Notes under the pieces: model-generated | Databases searched by the model: none | Seen by the model: the letters and a program-made list of their open reading frames with translations, nothing else | What the model was told of the DNA's origin: nothing | Shown: piece by piece, positions 50,344-59,702 of the stretch | How positions within the stretch are numbered: position 1 is the stretch's first letter | Layout of the letters: each line of letters starts with the position of its first letter | Program-made: the position numbers and the translations under genes | DNA from: Thermoplasmatales archaeon I-plasma | GTDB taxonomy: Archaea; Thermoplasmatota; Thermoplasmata; Thermoplasmatales; GCA-001856825 | DNA length: 64,000 bases | Reading direction: 5' to 3' | Assembly (NCBI GenBank): GCA_001856825.1 | Contig: ATMD01000001.1 | Span: 486,831-550,830 of the forward strand

Positions 50344-50817
50344 ATGGTACATAAGGAAGAGCAGGAAAGGAAGTTCAACATACTGATAGTGGTTGTTTCA
50401 ACCTCCAGAACAGAGGAATCCGACACTTCTGGCGACGCTCTATCGAAAGCATTTCGTGGAAGGGGCCATACTGTCAGAAAGGTTATTTGCCGCGACGAAG
50501 AGGCACAGATAAGGAGAGCATTTGAATCCAATCCAGGTAATGAAATTTTTATTTTCGTTGGTGGAACAGGTCCAAGCAGAAAGGATGTTACTGTCCAGAG
50601 CCTGAGGAAGATTGCGAACAAGGAGATGACCGGTTTCGGTGAGATGTTCAGGAAGGAATCTGGCCAAGTATTTGCTTATCTTTCCAACTCAACACTACTT
50701 ATAAAGGATAAGATGCAGATTTACTGCATTCCAGGGTCTCCAGATGCAACGTCTCTCTCATTTGCATTGATCAATTCCATCATGGGACACGTATATCACG
50801 AGCTAAACAAGGAATAG
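50344..50817 (+). CDS. moaB: Molybdopterin adenylyltransferase (MoaB/MogA family)
   Basis: A 157-residue protein. FVGGTGPSRKDVTVQSL is the molybdopterin-binding GGTG motif, followed by EMTGFGEMFRKESGQ and YCIPGSPDATSLSF. The family adenylylates molybdopterin before metal insertion. In archaea MoaB takes the part MogA has in bacteria. It lies directly after moaC and converges with the moeA pair. Confidence 0.93.
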   Translation: MVHKEEQERKFNILIVVVSTSRTEESDTSGDALSKAFRGRGHTVRKVICRDEEAQIRRAFESNPGNEIFIFVGGTGPSRKDVTVQSLRKIANKEMTGFGEMFRKESGQVFAYLSNSTLLIKDKMQIYCIPGSPDATSLSFALINSIMGHVYHELNKE

Positions 50818-50834
50818 GTAAAATTGTAGCCCAT

Positions 50835-52742
50835 TTACCTTTCAATGATTTCACCGATGTTTCCGGGAAATTTGTAGCCAGGGAAATCTTTGCGGAAACG
50901 CGATGACTTCCTCAACATTTCCAAGAATCTTCTGCCAGCATAAGAATCGTAGAATTCAGTCCTCATAAGTATGTCATAGTTTTCATCCCTTATCTTTTTG
51001 AAGGTTAGATTCAATTTTTTTGCATAGAATTCTATGGAGATGCCAGCATCAGCCCTTCCCTGTTGCACAGCCTTGGCCACTGCAGCATGGCTCTTCGCTT
51101 CCCAGAAGTATCCCCTGATATTTTCTCTATGATATTTCTGGCCCAGTTCCTTGTCTATCTCGGAGTCAATTAAGTCCCTCGTTCCAGATCCCTTGTTCCT
51201 GTTGACAAATATCAATTCATTTGCTATTATCTCCCGGAAACTAGAAATCCCATCCCTGGATAGAAATCCCTGCGTCCTTGAGAACCCTCTTATCATTACG
51301 TAATTCCTCTTCTTGTCTTCCCCGAGGAGGAAGGAATTGTATTCCCCTTTCCTCAAGAGGTGAATGCCGCTAACATCTGCCTCCCCCATCCGCATCGCTT
51401 CCACTCCACCCCACGAGCCCGCATTAATCAGAACTGGGGAATTTGACGAATCAGATATCACCCTCTCTATCAGAGGGTCGTTTGAACCAATAAATAGCAA
51501 ATCCCTATCATCGTTGTGAAGGGGGAAGTAAATGACTTCGTCATTCTCATCATAATAATTCCTTTCTGACTTCAACACTACAAACCCGTCAGCATATGCA
51601 AGCCTGCTGATTGAACCGGACTCCCCGAAGATGGGGTATGCTCTACCGCTCCTCCCCTTGATTGCAGGCAACACCAAGTCCTTCCCCCTTTCAGAATTTA
51701 TTCTGAATGGTAACTTTACTGAAGACATCTCATCATCGACCTGCCCAAATGCAGACCTGATAGAAGGAATCACAATGTATTTCAGTACTGACGCTGCAGA
51801 GAGAGGAAATCCTGGCATCCCTAATATGACACCCTTTCCAAGCGAGGCCAGGAAAGTTGGCTTCCCTGGCTTTATCGAAATGCCATGAAACTCCATCCTT
51901 CCGCCTAGATTCTCAATGACACGATATAACAAATCATGGAAGCCTGCGGAAGTGGAACCTGATGAAATCAGGAAGTTGAATCTGCTCAAGTTTTTCCTAA
52001 TGAACATTTCCATTGACTTATCGTCGTCCTTTAGCGTTCCAAGGATTGAGCACACTGCTAGGCCCGTTCCTTCAAGAGCTGTCTTGAAATAATAGGAGTT
52101 GCTGTCAAAAATCTGACCAACTTTGATGGGATTTCCTGGACTTATGAGCTCGTTTCCTGTGGAAATGATACCAACTCTCAATCTCTCCATGACTTTGATT
52201 CTCCCGATTCCAGAAGAAGCCAGGAGTGCAACCATTTCCGGCGTGATGGTCCTTCCCTTTCTGACCAACACTTCTCCGACGAAGAAGTCAGATCCAGCAT
52301 GTGCAATGTTTTCCCCCGCATTAACTGACCTGTAGACCGTCACTGTCCCATCGTCAGAGGATGTGTGTTCCACCATGACCACTGAATCAGCGCCTCTTGG
52401 AATAACTGAACCAGTGGGAATATATGCAGCCTCCCCAATCCCAATTTCAAGACTCGATTGCTTTCCTATCTCAATTTCACCCACTATTCTAAGCTTCTTT
52501 GGGGAATCCTCATCTGCTCCAACGATTGACTGATGGTTCACTGCATAGCCATCCACCTCAGACCTATCGAATGGCGGAATGTCCTCTGTGGAATACACTT
52601 CTTCAGCTGCTATCATCCCACCGGCATTTTGGATTTCCTCGGTCTTCTGTTCGATCATATTGCCAAATCTCGCTCTCAGCAACTGTTTGGCTTCATCAGG
52701 GCTCACAAGTAAATGAAAAATCTTGGCTCCCGTCTCTACCAC
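50835..52742 (-). CDS. moeA: MoeA-type molybdopterin molybdotransferase fused to a periplasmic-binding-like domain
   Basis: A 635-residue fusion. Residues 1-405 are a MoeA: PPFDRSEVDGYAV, AYIPTGSVIPRGADSVVMVEH, GIISTGNELISPG, and GKPTFLASLGKGVILGMPGFPLSA. Residues 415-635 resemble the substrate-binding-like domain found in many archaeal MoeA proteins (FIGSNDPLIERVI to GSGTRDLIDSEIDK, and AAVAKAVQQGRADAGISIEFYAKKL), which may bind molybdate or tungstate. It inserts the metal into adenylylated molybdopterin. A GTG start overlaps the stop of the upstream moeA by 7 bases. Confidence 0.93.
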   Translation of the reverse strand: MVETGAKIFHLLVSPDEAKQLLRARFGNMIEQKTEEIQNAGGMIAAEEVYSTEDIPPFDRSEVDGYAVNHQSIVGADEDSPKKLRIVGEIEIGKQSSLEIGIGEAAYIPTGSVIPRGADSVVMVEHTSSDDGTVTVYRSVNAGENIAHAGSDFFVGEVLVRKGRTITPEMVALLASSGIGRIKVMERLRVGIISTGNELISPGNPIKVGQIFDSNSYYFKTALEGTGLAVCSILGTLKDDDKSMEMFIRKNLSRFNFLISSGSTSAGFHDLLYRVIENLGGRMEFHGISIKPGKPTFLASLGKGVILGMPGFPLSAASVLKYIVIPSIRSAFGQVDDEMSSVKLPFRINSERGKDLVLPAIKGRSGRAYPIFGESGSISRLAYADGFVVLKSERNYYDENDEVIYFPLHNDDRDLLFIGSNDPLIERVISDSSNSPVLINAGSWGGVEAMRMGEADVSGIHLLRKGEYNSFLLGEDKKRNYVMIRGFSRTQGFLSRDGISSFREIIANELIFVNRNKGSGTRDLIDSEIDKELGQKYHRENIRGYFWEAKSHAAVAKAVQQGRADAGISIEFYAKKLNLTFKKIRDENYDILMRTEFYDSYAGRRFLEMLRKSSRFRKDFPGYKFPGNIGEIIER

Positions 52743-53929
52743 CTCAGCATTTCAACTTTTACAATCTGCCCCTCTTCAATCCCCTCAAGATTTTCATCAA
52801 TAACCAGGATGCCATCAGCATCTATGACAGAATAAATTACACCTGAGCCTGTCACCCTAGAAGGTATTACCTTTCTTCCCTCTTCCCCCTCCTCGATCTT
52901 GACCCTAACGAAACTTTTAAAACCCAATGCATTTACAACGCTCCTCTGCAACACCCCTTCCCTGACGTCCTTTGTTGCCGTAATGAGACCGAACCAATTT
53001 TCAATGATCCTAAGAATCAGGTTCTCCGATGCCACTAGTGCTGCTACAGGAAGCCCAGAGAGCATGAATACTGGTTTTCCTTTCACAATGGCCAATGAAG
53101 TAGTTCTACCAGGCCTAATTCTCAATCCCCTAAAGACGTACTTCCCCTGTTTCTCAACAACATAAGGCAGATAATCCCTCTCCCCTGGTCCGGTTCCACC
53201 TGTTACAATTAGAATATCTTCTGTCATGGAATCCAGTCTTTTTTCTATTTCCCTAACGTTATCCTCCACTTCTCCGTACCCCTTTGCCTGCAGCCCTTTG
53301 CTCAGGAAATAAGAGACAAGCATAGGCTGGGTGGAGTTCACTACCTCCCCAGAGACTAACTCATCTCCTGTCGAAATGATACCGATGGATATGGAGCATA
53401 CCTCAATCTCCTTGATTCCACATTCATAGAGTGCAGCAACGTGTGGGGGTGCGATTCTTTCCCCACTTCTAATTATCGTGATGTTTTTCATCATGTCCTC
53501 CCCCTTCCTGCTGACGTTCTGGAAGGGCCTGACTGGGGAGAACACTTCAAGTAGATTCCCTGACTGCTTTGTGTCTTCCATCATTACCACAGCATTTGTA
53601 CCTGCAGGTAGTTGAGCACCAGTCATGACCTTAACCGCCTCCCCCTTTCCCACAGAGTATGCAACCCTTGAAGACGGGTAGAGTTCACCTTTGATTGTGA
53701 AAGCGGCTGGATTTGTCTTGCTTGCGGAAATTGTTTCATTTGAGTTTAAAGCAAATCCGTCCATTGCACTCCTGTCCACCTTTGGAAAATCATGAGGTGA
53801 CTTTACTTCTCGCATTGAATACTTCCCAACTGCTTCCATCACCGGAACTGTTTTGTGTTCCACCTTCGGAAGATATTTCGTACCTCTTAAAATTGCATCG
53901 TCTAGGGAAATAAAAGTCTTAAATTCCAT
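52736..53929 (-). CDS. moeA: Molybdopterin molybdotransferase MoeA
   Basis: 397 residues from ATG 53929; a TTG 6 bases earlier is in frame. It has PKVDRSAMDGFALNS, VMTGAQLPAGTNAVVMMEDT, GIISTGDELVSGE, VTGGTGPGERDYL and GKPVFMLSGLPVAALVA, with domain IV to the end. It is the first of two moeA genes; having two in archaea may allow separate use of Mo and W. It heads the pair, which is coupled by overlap. About 120 bases separate it from the transporter operon. Confidence 0.94.
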   Translation of the reverse strand: MEFKTFISLDDAILRGTKYLPKVEHKTVPVMEAVGKYSMREVKSPHDFPKVDRSAMDGFALNSNETISASKTNPAAFTIKGELYPSSRVAYSVGKGEAVKVMTGAQLPAGTNAVVMMEDTKQSGNLLEVFSPVRPFQNVSRKGEDMMKNITIIRSGERIAPPHVAALYECGIKEIEVCSISIGIISTGDELVSGEVVNSTQPMLVSYFLSKGLQAKGYGEVEDNVREIEKRLDSMTEDILIVTGGTGPGERDYLPYVVEKQGKYVFRGLRIRPGRTTSLAIVKGKPVFMLSGLPVAALVASENLILRIIENWFGLITATKDVREGVLQRSVVNALGFKSFVRVKIEEGEEGRKVIPSRVTGSGVIYSVIDADGILVIDENLEGIEEGQIVKVEMLRW

Positions 53930-54051
53930 ATGCAAAAAATTACTACTTACCTAAAACGTTTGCTGAAAGAGTGGATACTGGAATCAATTTGAGTAAGTTC
54001 ACAATTAATTGTAACTCTTTAGTAACATGGAAGGGATAATTTGAGGAAGCC

Positions 54052-54945
54052 CTAATAAATAAGCTCCTTTGCATGATCTGGCAGTACCCTCAGGTACCTT
54101 CCAGTCGGGATGGCAGTTATGGACGCGAAATAATAATTGCCTTCAATGCTAAACCTCACGTATCTATTTTCGTCAGTTCCAACAATCTCGTATTCATTGC
54201 CAGATATGTCATTGAACTCAATTGACTTTTCAGTAAGAAGATAATACCTTCCGTTAAATGATGCCAGATTCTTGTAGTCTAGTAGTGAAAGTGTCCTGTA
54301 GTGTGTGATATTAGAAACAGAATCTACTACTTCCACCACCTTCCCTTCATCAATTGAAATGAGTGACGAAAAGCCCACTTCAAGGTCCTTCGCATTGTGC
54401 GTTGCGTAGACGAAATCAAAGTCGTATTTCCTTGAAAATTCATCAATAAGACTGATCAATCCTAGTCTAGATATCTCATCCTGAAACGAGAAAGGCTCAT
54501 CCATCAACAATACTGAAGGCCTTGAAATTATCGCCCTAGCGATAGCCGCCTTCTGGGCCTGTCCTAGCGAAATCTCATTGGTCCTCTTCGGTAGTAATGG
54601 GCCAAGACCCATCCTCTCTATAACTTCCTTATATACTCCAACGTCCCCACTTCCGTACCTTACAGATGAAAGGAGGTTGCCCTCCACTGTCATAGTACCA
54701 AAGAGGAGAAGGTCCTGGGGGATGTACCCTATTTTCCTTTTCTGGGGCTCCAGTAAGCCTATACTCCTCCCATTTACTACGAATTCACCTTTGCTCTCAA
54801 TCAATCCAGCCATAGACTGAAGGAGGGTCGTCTTTCCCGCTCCATTCTTCCCTATGATAAAATTCCTCCTCCCTTCCAATGTTATGTCTGGAATGAGTAA
54901 GGTGAAACCCCCTCTTGTAACCGAATAATCTTTCAACCTTATCAT
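54052..54945 (-). CDS. wtpC: Molybdate/tungstate ABC transporter ATP-binding protein
   Basis: A 297-residue ATPase. Walker A is GKNGAGKTT (33-41), the Q-loop IGYIPQDLLL, Walker B VLLMDEPFSFQDE and the switch His in YATHNAKDLE. The usual LSGGQ signature reads ISLGQAQ. Beyond residue 225 a short strand-rich domain follows, shorter than the TOBE/MOP domains of most ModC proteins. It overlaps the permease gene by 4 bases. Metal type is inferred from the neighbouring binding protein and enzymes. Confidence 0.9.
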   Translation of the reverse strand: MIRLKDYSVTRGGFTLLIPDITLEGRRNFIIGKNGAGKTTLLQSMAGLIESKGEFVVNGRSIGLLEPQKRKIGYIPQDLLLFGTMTVEGNLLSSVRYGSGDVGVYKEVIERMGLGPLLPKRTNEISLGQAQKAAIARAIISRPSVLLMDEPFSFQDEISRLGLISLIDEFSRKYDFDFVYATHNAKDLEVGFSSLISIDEGKVVEVVDSVSNITHYRTLSLLDYKNLASFNGRYYLLTEKSIEFNDISGNEYEIVGTDENRYVRFSIEGNYYFASITAIPTGRYLRVLPDHAKELIY

Positions 54946-55733
54946 TTTTCTCGCTCCAGGACCTTCACAAGCAAGAGGGCTACCAGTCCAGTAAGGATGA
55001 GAATGGAAGATGAGGCAACAGCAGTAGGTAGGCCGACAGATAGAAATTGGTAATAAATTAACACTCCAGCTAGATGGATGCCGCTCGGAAGGATGGAAAA
55101 TGCAACTATCAAAAGGCTGCCAACCTCAGAAACAGACCTTGCCCATGAGAGGATGAGACCGCGAAGGAGCGCCTTTGTCATGGAAGGGATACCGATCACG
55201 AAATAGCTTTTCAATGGAGTCATCCCCAGTGTCCTTCCTATGTCTTCATATTTCATTACGTCCCTTGAGTATGAAATCTGCACAGCCCTTATCGCATAGG
55301 CTGAGGACAGAAAGAAGAGGGACACTATCACAGCAAGGAATGTATCTAGGAACTGATATCCTGGATATATTCTCGATATCAGCTTTCCTATGGGCATGTC
55401 AGGTTCAAACGTTATCAACATCATTATCCCGACGACGGTGTGTGGAATCATTATCGGTAGCTCTACGAGGCTGTCTAGCGATTTCGTGACTACATGCTTA
55501 CTCCTGGAAACAAAATACACATACGGAATTGAGAATCCCACAGATATGATCGCGACTAGGAGTGCAAGAAGGTATGTGTATTCCAGGCTCTCGAAAATCC
55601 CATTTGAACTCGCTCTCACAATGCTTTCAAAGCTTTGGAATGTAAGGGTCCTGATTACCGGTGTAAGAATAAACAGGATGTAAACTGCGAAGAAGGGGAT
55701 GAAGAGGTAGTAGAGAGAGTTTACCCTCTTCAT
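54942..55733 (-). CDS. wtpB: Molybdate/tungstate ABC transporter permease
   Basis: A 263-residue membrane protein with six hydrophobic helices. The cytoplasmic EAA loop, which docks on the ATPase, reads YEDIGRTLGMTPLKSYFVIGIP followed by GLILSWARSVSEVG, typical of ModB/WtpB. IMIPHTVVGIMML is also characteristic. It overlaps wtpA and wtpC by 4 bases each, so the three are one transport unit. Confidence 0.92.
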   Translation of the reverse strand: MKRVNSLYYLFIPFFAVYILFILTPVIRTLTFQSFESIVRASSNGIFESLEYTYLLALLVAIISVGFSIPYVYFVSRSKHVVTKSLDSLVELPIMIPHTVVGIMMLITFEPDMPIGKLISRIYPGYQFLDTFLAVIVSLFFLSSAYAIRAVQISYSRDVMKYEDIGRTLGMTPLKSYFVIGIPSMTKALLRGLILSWARSVSEVGSLLIVAFSILPSGIHLAGVLIYYQFLSVGLPTAVASSSILILTGLVALLLVKVLEREK

Positions 55734-56956
55734 ATCTCTTCGTAGGACGAGGTAGGAATGTAACCGGGTACAGGTTGAGTGATTTCATCCATTAGGGATG
55801 GAACGGATTGGTTTATTGAATAGAGGAATGGGGATGGAATAGGATTGAAGTCAGAAGAGACTAGCAGACTTGAGCCAAGACCACTTACAAGATAGTAAAT
55901 CAGCTGCTGTGCTTGAGCAGAATTTTTAGAAGAACTGAGGATGGTTGCTGAGTATAGTATTGGTCCTCCTGGAAAATTCCCTATATTGCTGTATCCCGGT
56001 CCCTGCGATGTTACTGCCCCGTAGAATGTTACAACATTGCTGCTCAGATTCCCAAGGTTTATCCACGGTGAGAGACCATTCCGCCCACTACTATTCTGAT
56101 AGTAGAAGAGGTGCTGATTTATGGCCTGAGATCTATAGGTGAGCGCATAGTCCACAGACTTCGAAGTGAGGTAAGCATCGAGACCGTATTCTTCAGTAGT
56201 CGTTATTAGGTTTCCATGTTTATAGGAATAGCTGAAAAGTTGGTCATAAAGAGCCATCGGATCGTTTTCAGGATATCCTCCCCCATACTTATCCTTGGAC
56301 AATGTTCCGTTCTGCCCGAACCAGTTGTTCCATGCAGAATTGTACATCCCATACAAAGAAGAATTGTTCCCCCATGCAAGGTGGACAAAATAGCCAATTG
56401 TATGCCCGCTGTTACCCAGAATGGTGCTGTTATTGTACTGAGTGTAAAGTATGCCTGCAAGCTTTAGCATCTCGATAGCCTGGAAACCGCTAGGATCGAG
56501 GCTTGCATTTGAAACGCCTACCTTGATACCGGGGGCCGTTAGATTCTCGAACCAGTAAGGTGATGAGATAGCGTAGCTGCTGTTCAACCAGGCAATTGCC
56601 ATCTCGTTGGATGCAAAAATTACCATCCAGGAGGCAGTCTTGTTAGGGAAAAGGTATTGAGGTATCACTCCTGCTGCAGCAGAAATGAAAACATCAAAAG
56701 GCGTCCCCGCATCGATCTCGCTAGCGCCTGAAACAGAGCCTCCGAAAGTTGGTACTACCTTAATTCCGGTTACGTTTTCAAACTTCGGAAAGAACTGATC
56801 TCCGAGAACGTAGGTCAATGACCCTGCTGCAAACACAGTAACGGGTTGAGTTTTCTCTTTAGAAGTGGAATAGAGGGAATGGCCAATTGTGATGCCAGCT
56901 CCAACCCCTATCAAAAGAAAAACAACAATGATTACAGCAGTAGTTTTATTTGACAT
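55730..56956 (-). CDS. wtpA: Tungstate/molybdate-binding protein WtpA
   Basis: A 408-residue extracellular receptor. A signal anchor (AVIIVVFLLIGVGAGITIG) precedes the binding domain; no lipobox Cys is present, so it is held by the helix. VFAAGSLTYVLGDQFFPKFE, FGGSVSGASEI, DVFISAA, NEMAIAW and SNASLDPSGFQAIEML are the oxyanion-binding blocks. Many NxS/T sequons suggest surface glycosylation. TATAAATG (minus strand) at 56986-56993 is its TATA box. It is divergent from the tungsten enzyme gene. Confidence 0.93.
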   Translation of the reverse strand: MSNKTTAVIIVVFLLIGVGAGITIGHSLYSTSKEKTQPVTVFAAGSLTYVLGDQFFPKFENVTGIKVVPTFGGSVSGASEIDAGTPFDVFISAAAGVIPQYLFPNKTASWMVIFASNEMAIAWLNSSYAISSPYWFENLTAPGIKVGVSNASLDPSGFQAIEMLKLAGILYTQYNNSTILGNSGHTIGYFVHLAWGNNSSLYGMYNSAWNNWFGQNGTLSKDKYGGGYPENDPMALYDQLFSYSYKHGNLITTTEEYGLDAYLTSKSVDYALTYRSQAINQHLFYYQNSSGRNGLSPWINLGNLSSNVVTFYGAVTSQGPGYSNIGNFPGGPILYSATILSSSKNSAQAQQLIYYLVSGLGSSLLVSSDFNPIPSPFLYSINQSVPSLMDEITQPVPGYIPTSSYEEI

Positions 56957-57078
56957 CCAGTCTGGATTTTCTGGTGTTATTTAACATTTATAGAGTTTCT
57001 GAGGAAAAGAGCATTTACCTGGACTGGAATTCGTCTTATACAGACAAATAAATATATTCAATTATCAATCAGAAAGTT
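56957..57078. promoter_or_regulatory. Divergent promoters of wtpABC and the aldehyde oxidoreductase
   Basis: A 122-base gap. The wtpA TATA box lies at 56986-56993 on the minus strand. AAATAAATATAT at about 57046-57057, centred 26 bases before GTG 57079, serves the oxidoreductase. GTCT-TATAC-AGAC near 57032-57044 is a short inverted repeat just upstream of that box and may be an operator. Confidence 0.5.
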
Positions 57079-58932
57079 GTGTACGGAGTCAATGGAAAAA
57101 TATTGTGGGTAAATTTGAATGAAGGAAGTTTTCGAGAGGAAGCGATCCCGGATGAGATTTATAGGAAATATCTGGGAGGATATGGCCTCGGGGTTTATAT
57201 CTTGAACAGGGAGATGTCTGGCAGCGAAGACCCCCTGGGTCCAAAGAACATCCTTGGTGTCATGAGCGGTATATTCAACAGCCACGGCGTTCCCCTAGGA
57301 GGAAGGCTAGAGATTGTTGCTAAATCACCTGCAACAGGCACATGGGGAGATGCAAACTGTGGAGGGAAATTCGGACCAGAACTGAAAAACAGCGGTTTTG
57401 ACGCAGTATTCCTCAGAGGGATTTCAAAGGACCCCGTTTACCTTAAGATAGTGGACGGCAAATACTCTCTTGAGAGTGCGACCGAAATATGGGGGAAGGA
57501 CGCATACGTCACTGAAGACTATCTCAGGAAGGTAGAACCAAAGGGGCAGGCTCTAGTAATAGGGGTTCCAGGAGAGAAAAAGCTGCTTATCTCCTCTATA
57601 ATGAACGACTATGGAAGGGCTGCCGGCAGGTCTGGACTGGGAGCCGTAATGGGTTCAAAGAAGGTGAAAGGAATACTTGTAAGGGGAAGTGCAAAGATCC
57701 CCCCCTTTGACAGGGAAATGCTTGTCCAGACAAACAAGGAAATACAGGTGATGTTCAACAAGAATATTGATCTTGCAAGACCGTGGCAACTTTATGGCAC
57801 TACCTCAATAACTGAATCTGCACATCTGAATGGCGATACTCCAATAAAGAACTGGGCAGGTTACGGACTCAGGGATTATGGGGAGGAAAATGCAAGGAAG
57901 ATCAGCGACAAGGAGATTGCCAAGGACAAGCTTAGGTCGTACGGCTGTGCTCAATGTACCCTTGCCTGCGGGGGTCATGTCAAGAGGAATACCAGGTACG
58001 GGCCAATAGAAGGGCATAGGCTTGAATACGAAGGAACTGGTTCATTTGGAGGACTGAACCTGAATTCTGATCTCGATGCCATGGCCATGGCTTTTGAAAT
58101 ATGCAACAGGGAGGGAATAGACATCATTTCGGCTGGAGCTGTCATCGCATTCGCAAATGAGTGTTTTGAAAAGGGGATACTCAAGGAGGAGGACATAGGG
58201 TTCAAGATTGGATTCGGAGACCCGGATGCAATGGTGAGGATGGTCAAACTGATTGCCTCTGGTGAGGGAATAGGGGGGATTCTTGGAATGGGGGCTGAGG
58301 TGGCATCCAAAACGATTGGAAAATCCAGCGACAAGTTTGCAATGCACATTCACGGGCAGGACCTTCCGATGCACGACCCTAAGCTCATGCCTAGCCTTGC
58401 AACCACGTACATAGCGGACCCTACACCCGGAAGGCACACGGCAGGCGGAATAGGCTTTGACGAAGGGGGAACGCTGACGTTGCCGTTTGAATATGAAGGT
58501 TCCGGGACCAAGATAGACAGGTACGACTACGATAGGAAAGGAAAAATGCAGTCCCTTTCAACATACGGGATGCAGGTGATGAATGCTACTGGAATGTGCC
58601 AGTTCTCAACTGCCGTCTGGCCGAACAGCTACCCATACCTAAAACTGATGAAGGCAATTATGGGATGGGACATGACTGCTGACGAACTGATGGAGATAGG
58701 AAAGAGGATACAGGTTGCGAGGCATCTATTCAATTATAAGGCAGGCGTGAACCCCTGGAATGTAACACCGCCAGGTAGGGTTGTAGGCAACCCACCACTT
58801 GAAGGTGGGCCCACCGGTGGAGTTTCTGTCGATTACCGTAGACTTGTCAAGGACTATCTTGAGGAGGTCGGAATCGCAAGAGATGGCCGGCCAACTGAAG
58901 AAGTTCTCAGGCAGCTAGGAATAGAGGCCTAG
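57079..58932 (+). CDS. aor: Tungsten-dependent aldehyde:ferredoxin oxidoreductase
   Basis: A 617-residue enzyme that oxidises aldehydes to acids and reduces ferredoxin. The four ligands of the 4Fe-4S cluster are Cys290, Cys293, Cys297 (CAQCTLAC) and Cys507 (NATGMCQFS). The N-terminal pterin domain has GGYGLGVYIL and SPATGTWGDANCGGKFGPELK, and EYEGTGSFGG is also typical. Members oxidise aldehydes or glyceraldehyde-3-phosphate; the substrate is not decided here. The GTG start is backed by the TATA box 26 bases away. It converges with the formate dehydrogenase operon. Confidence 0.93.
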   Translation: MYGVNGKILWVNLNEGSFREEAIPDEIYRKYLGGYGLGVYILNREMSGSEDPLGPKNILGVMSGIFNSHGVPLGGRLEIVAKSPATGTWGDANCGGKFGPELKNSGFDAVFLRGISKDPVYLKIVDGKYSLESATEIWGKDAYVTEDYLRKVEPKGQALVIGVPGEKKLLISSIMNDYGRAAGRSGLGAVMGSKKVKGILVRGSAKIPPFDREMLVQTNKEIQVMFNKNIDLARPWQLYGTTSITESAHLNGDTPIKNWAGYGLRDYGEENARKISDKEIAKDKLRSYGCAQCTLACGGHVKRNTRYGPIEGHRLEYEGTGSFGGLNLNSDLDAMAMAFEICNREGIDIISAGAVIAFANECFEKGILKEEDIGFKIGFGDPDAMVRMVKLIASGEGIGGILGMGAEVASKTIGKSSDKFAMHIHGQDLPMHDPKLMPSLATTYIADPTPGRHTAGGIGFDEGGTLTLPFEYEGSGTKIDRYDYDRKGKMQSLSTYGMQVMNATGMCQFSTAVWPNSYPYLKLMKAIMGWDMTADELMEIGKRIQVARHLFNYKAGVNPWNVTPPGRVVGNPPLEGGPTGGVSVDYRRLVKDYLEEVGIARDGRPTEEVLRQLGIEA

Positions 58933-59702
58933 AGAAAGAGCTCTGGTTCTGTCATCACTTCTGAGTAATTGAAAATTGGACCCTCCTCACATGCATACCT
59001 ATGCCCTACGTTGCAGTGACCACAGACACCTATACCGCATTCCATCCGTCTCTCCAGGGAAATAAAAATTCTGTCCTCCCTGTATCCCAGGCTCACTGCT
59101 TCCTTGACTGTGTTCTTCATCATCAAGGGAGGGCCTATGACGAACATCGCGGCATTCTTGCTGAAATGACTGTCTTTCAGTAGGGTAGGTACAAATCCTA
59201 CCTTGCCGTTCCACCTTTCATCACCCCTGTCTACTGTTAGATGAACATCCACAGTTTTCATCCATTCGTTTATCTCCTTCTTGTAAACGATATCTGACGG
59301 TGACCTGGCGCCATACATTAGCTCAACGTCCCCTTCTCTATTCGCATCAATCATTTCCTCTATGAGACTTCTTATCGGCGGAATCCCGATTCCTCCCGCA
59401 ACTGCAACAATTTCATCATACTCCTTCCAGGGCCAGTTGGAACCGTACGGCCCCCTGACGCCTATTCTTCCTTCCTTCATTGCCCTTGAAGTCACGGACC
59501 CTATGCTCCTTATGGTAAAGACCAAATTTCTTCCAAAACCTGAAGCGACTGAAATCGGTGCCTCACCTACCCCCTGGACGGATAGCATGTAAAACTGACC
59601 CGACTTCCCCTCATTTTTTGCTCCTAGCTCCAAGGTGTATATTTCAGGTGCTTCGTCAATCCGCCTGGATACAGTGACCATTCTTGGAAGGTATTCATTC
59701 AA
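58929..59702 (-). CDS. Flavin/NAD(P)-binding and 2Fe-2S electron-transfer subunit (HydG/AsrB-like)
   Basis: A 257-residue ferredoxin-reductase-like protein. An FAD-binding barrel (residues 5-95, with GQFYMLSVQG) is followed by the NAD(P) domain (AVAGGIGIPPIRSLIEEM) and a C-terminal 2Fe-2S site CGIGVCGHCNVG plus YACEEGP. This matches sulfhydrogenase gamma and anaerobic sulfite reductase B subunits. It probably passes electrons from formate to NAD(P), or the reverse, through the FeS subunit. It overlaps that gene by 8 bases; its end overlaps the aldehyde oxidoreductase by 4. Confidence 0.9.
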   Translation of the reverse strand: MNEYLPRMVTVSRRIDEAPEIYTLELGAKNEGKSGQFYMLSVQGVGEAPISVASGFGRNLVFTIRSIGSVTSRAMKEGRIGVRGPYGSNWPWKEYDEIVAVAGGIGIPPIRSLIEEMIDANREGDVELMYGARSPSDIVYKKEINEWMKTVDVHLTVDRGDERWNGKVGFVPTLLKDSHFSKNAAMFVIGPPLMMKNTVKEAVSLGYREDRIFISLERRMECGIGVCGHCNVGHRYACEEGPIFNYSEVMTEPELFL

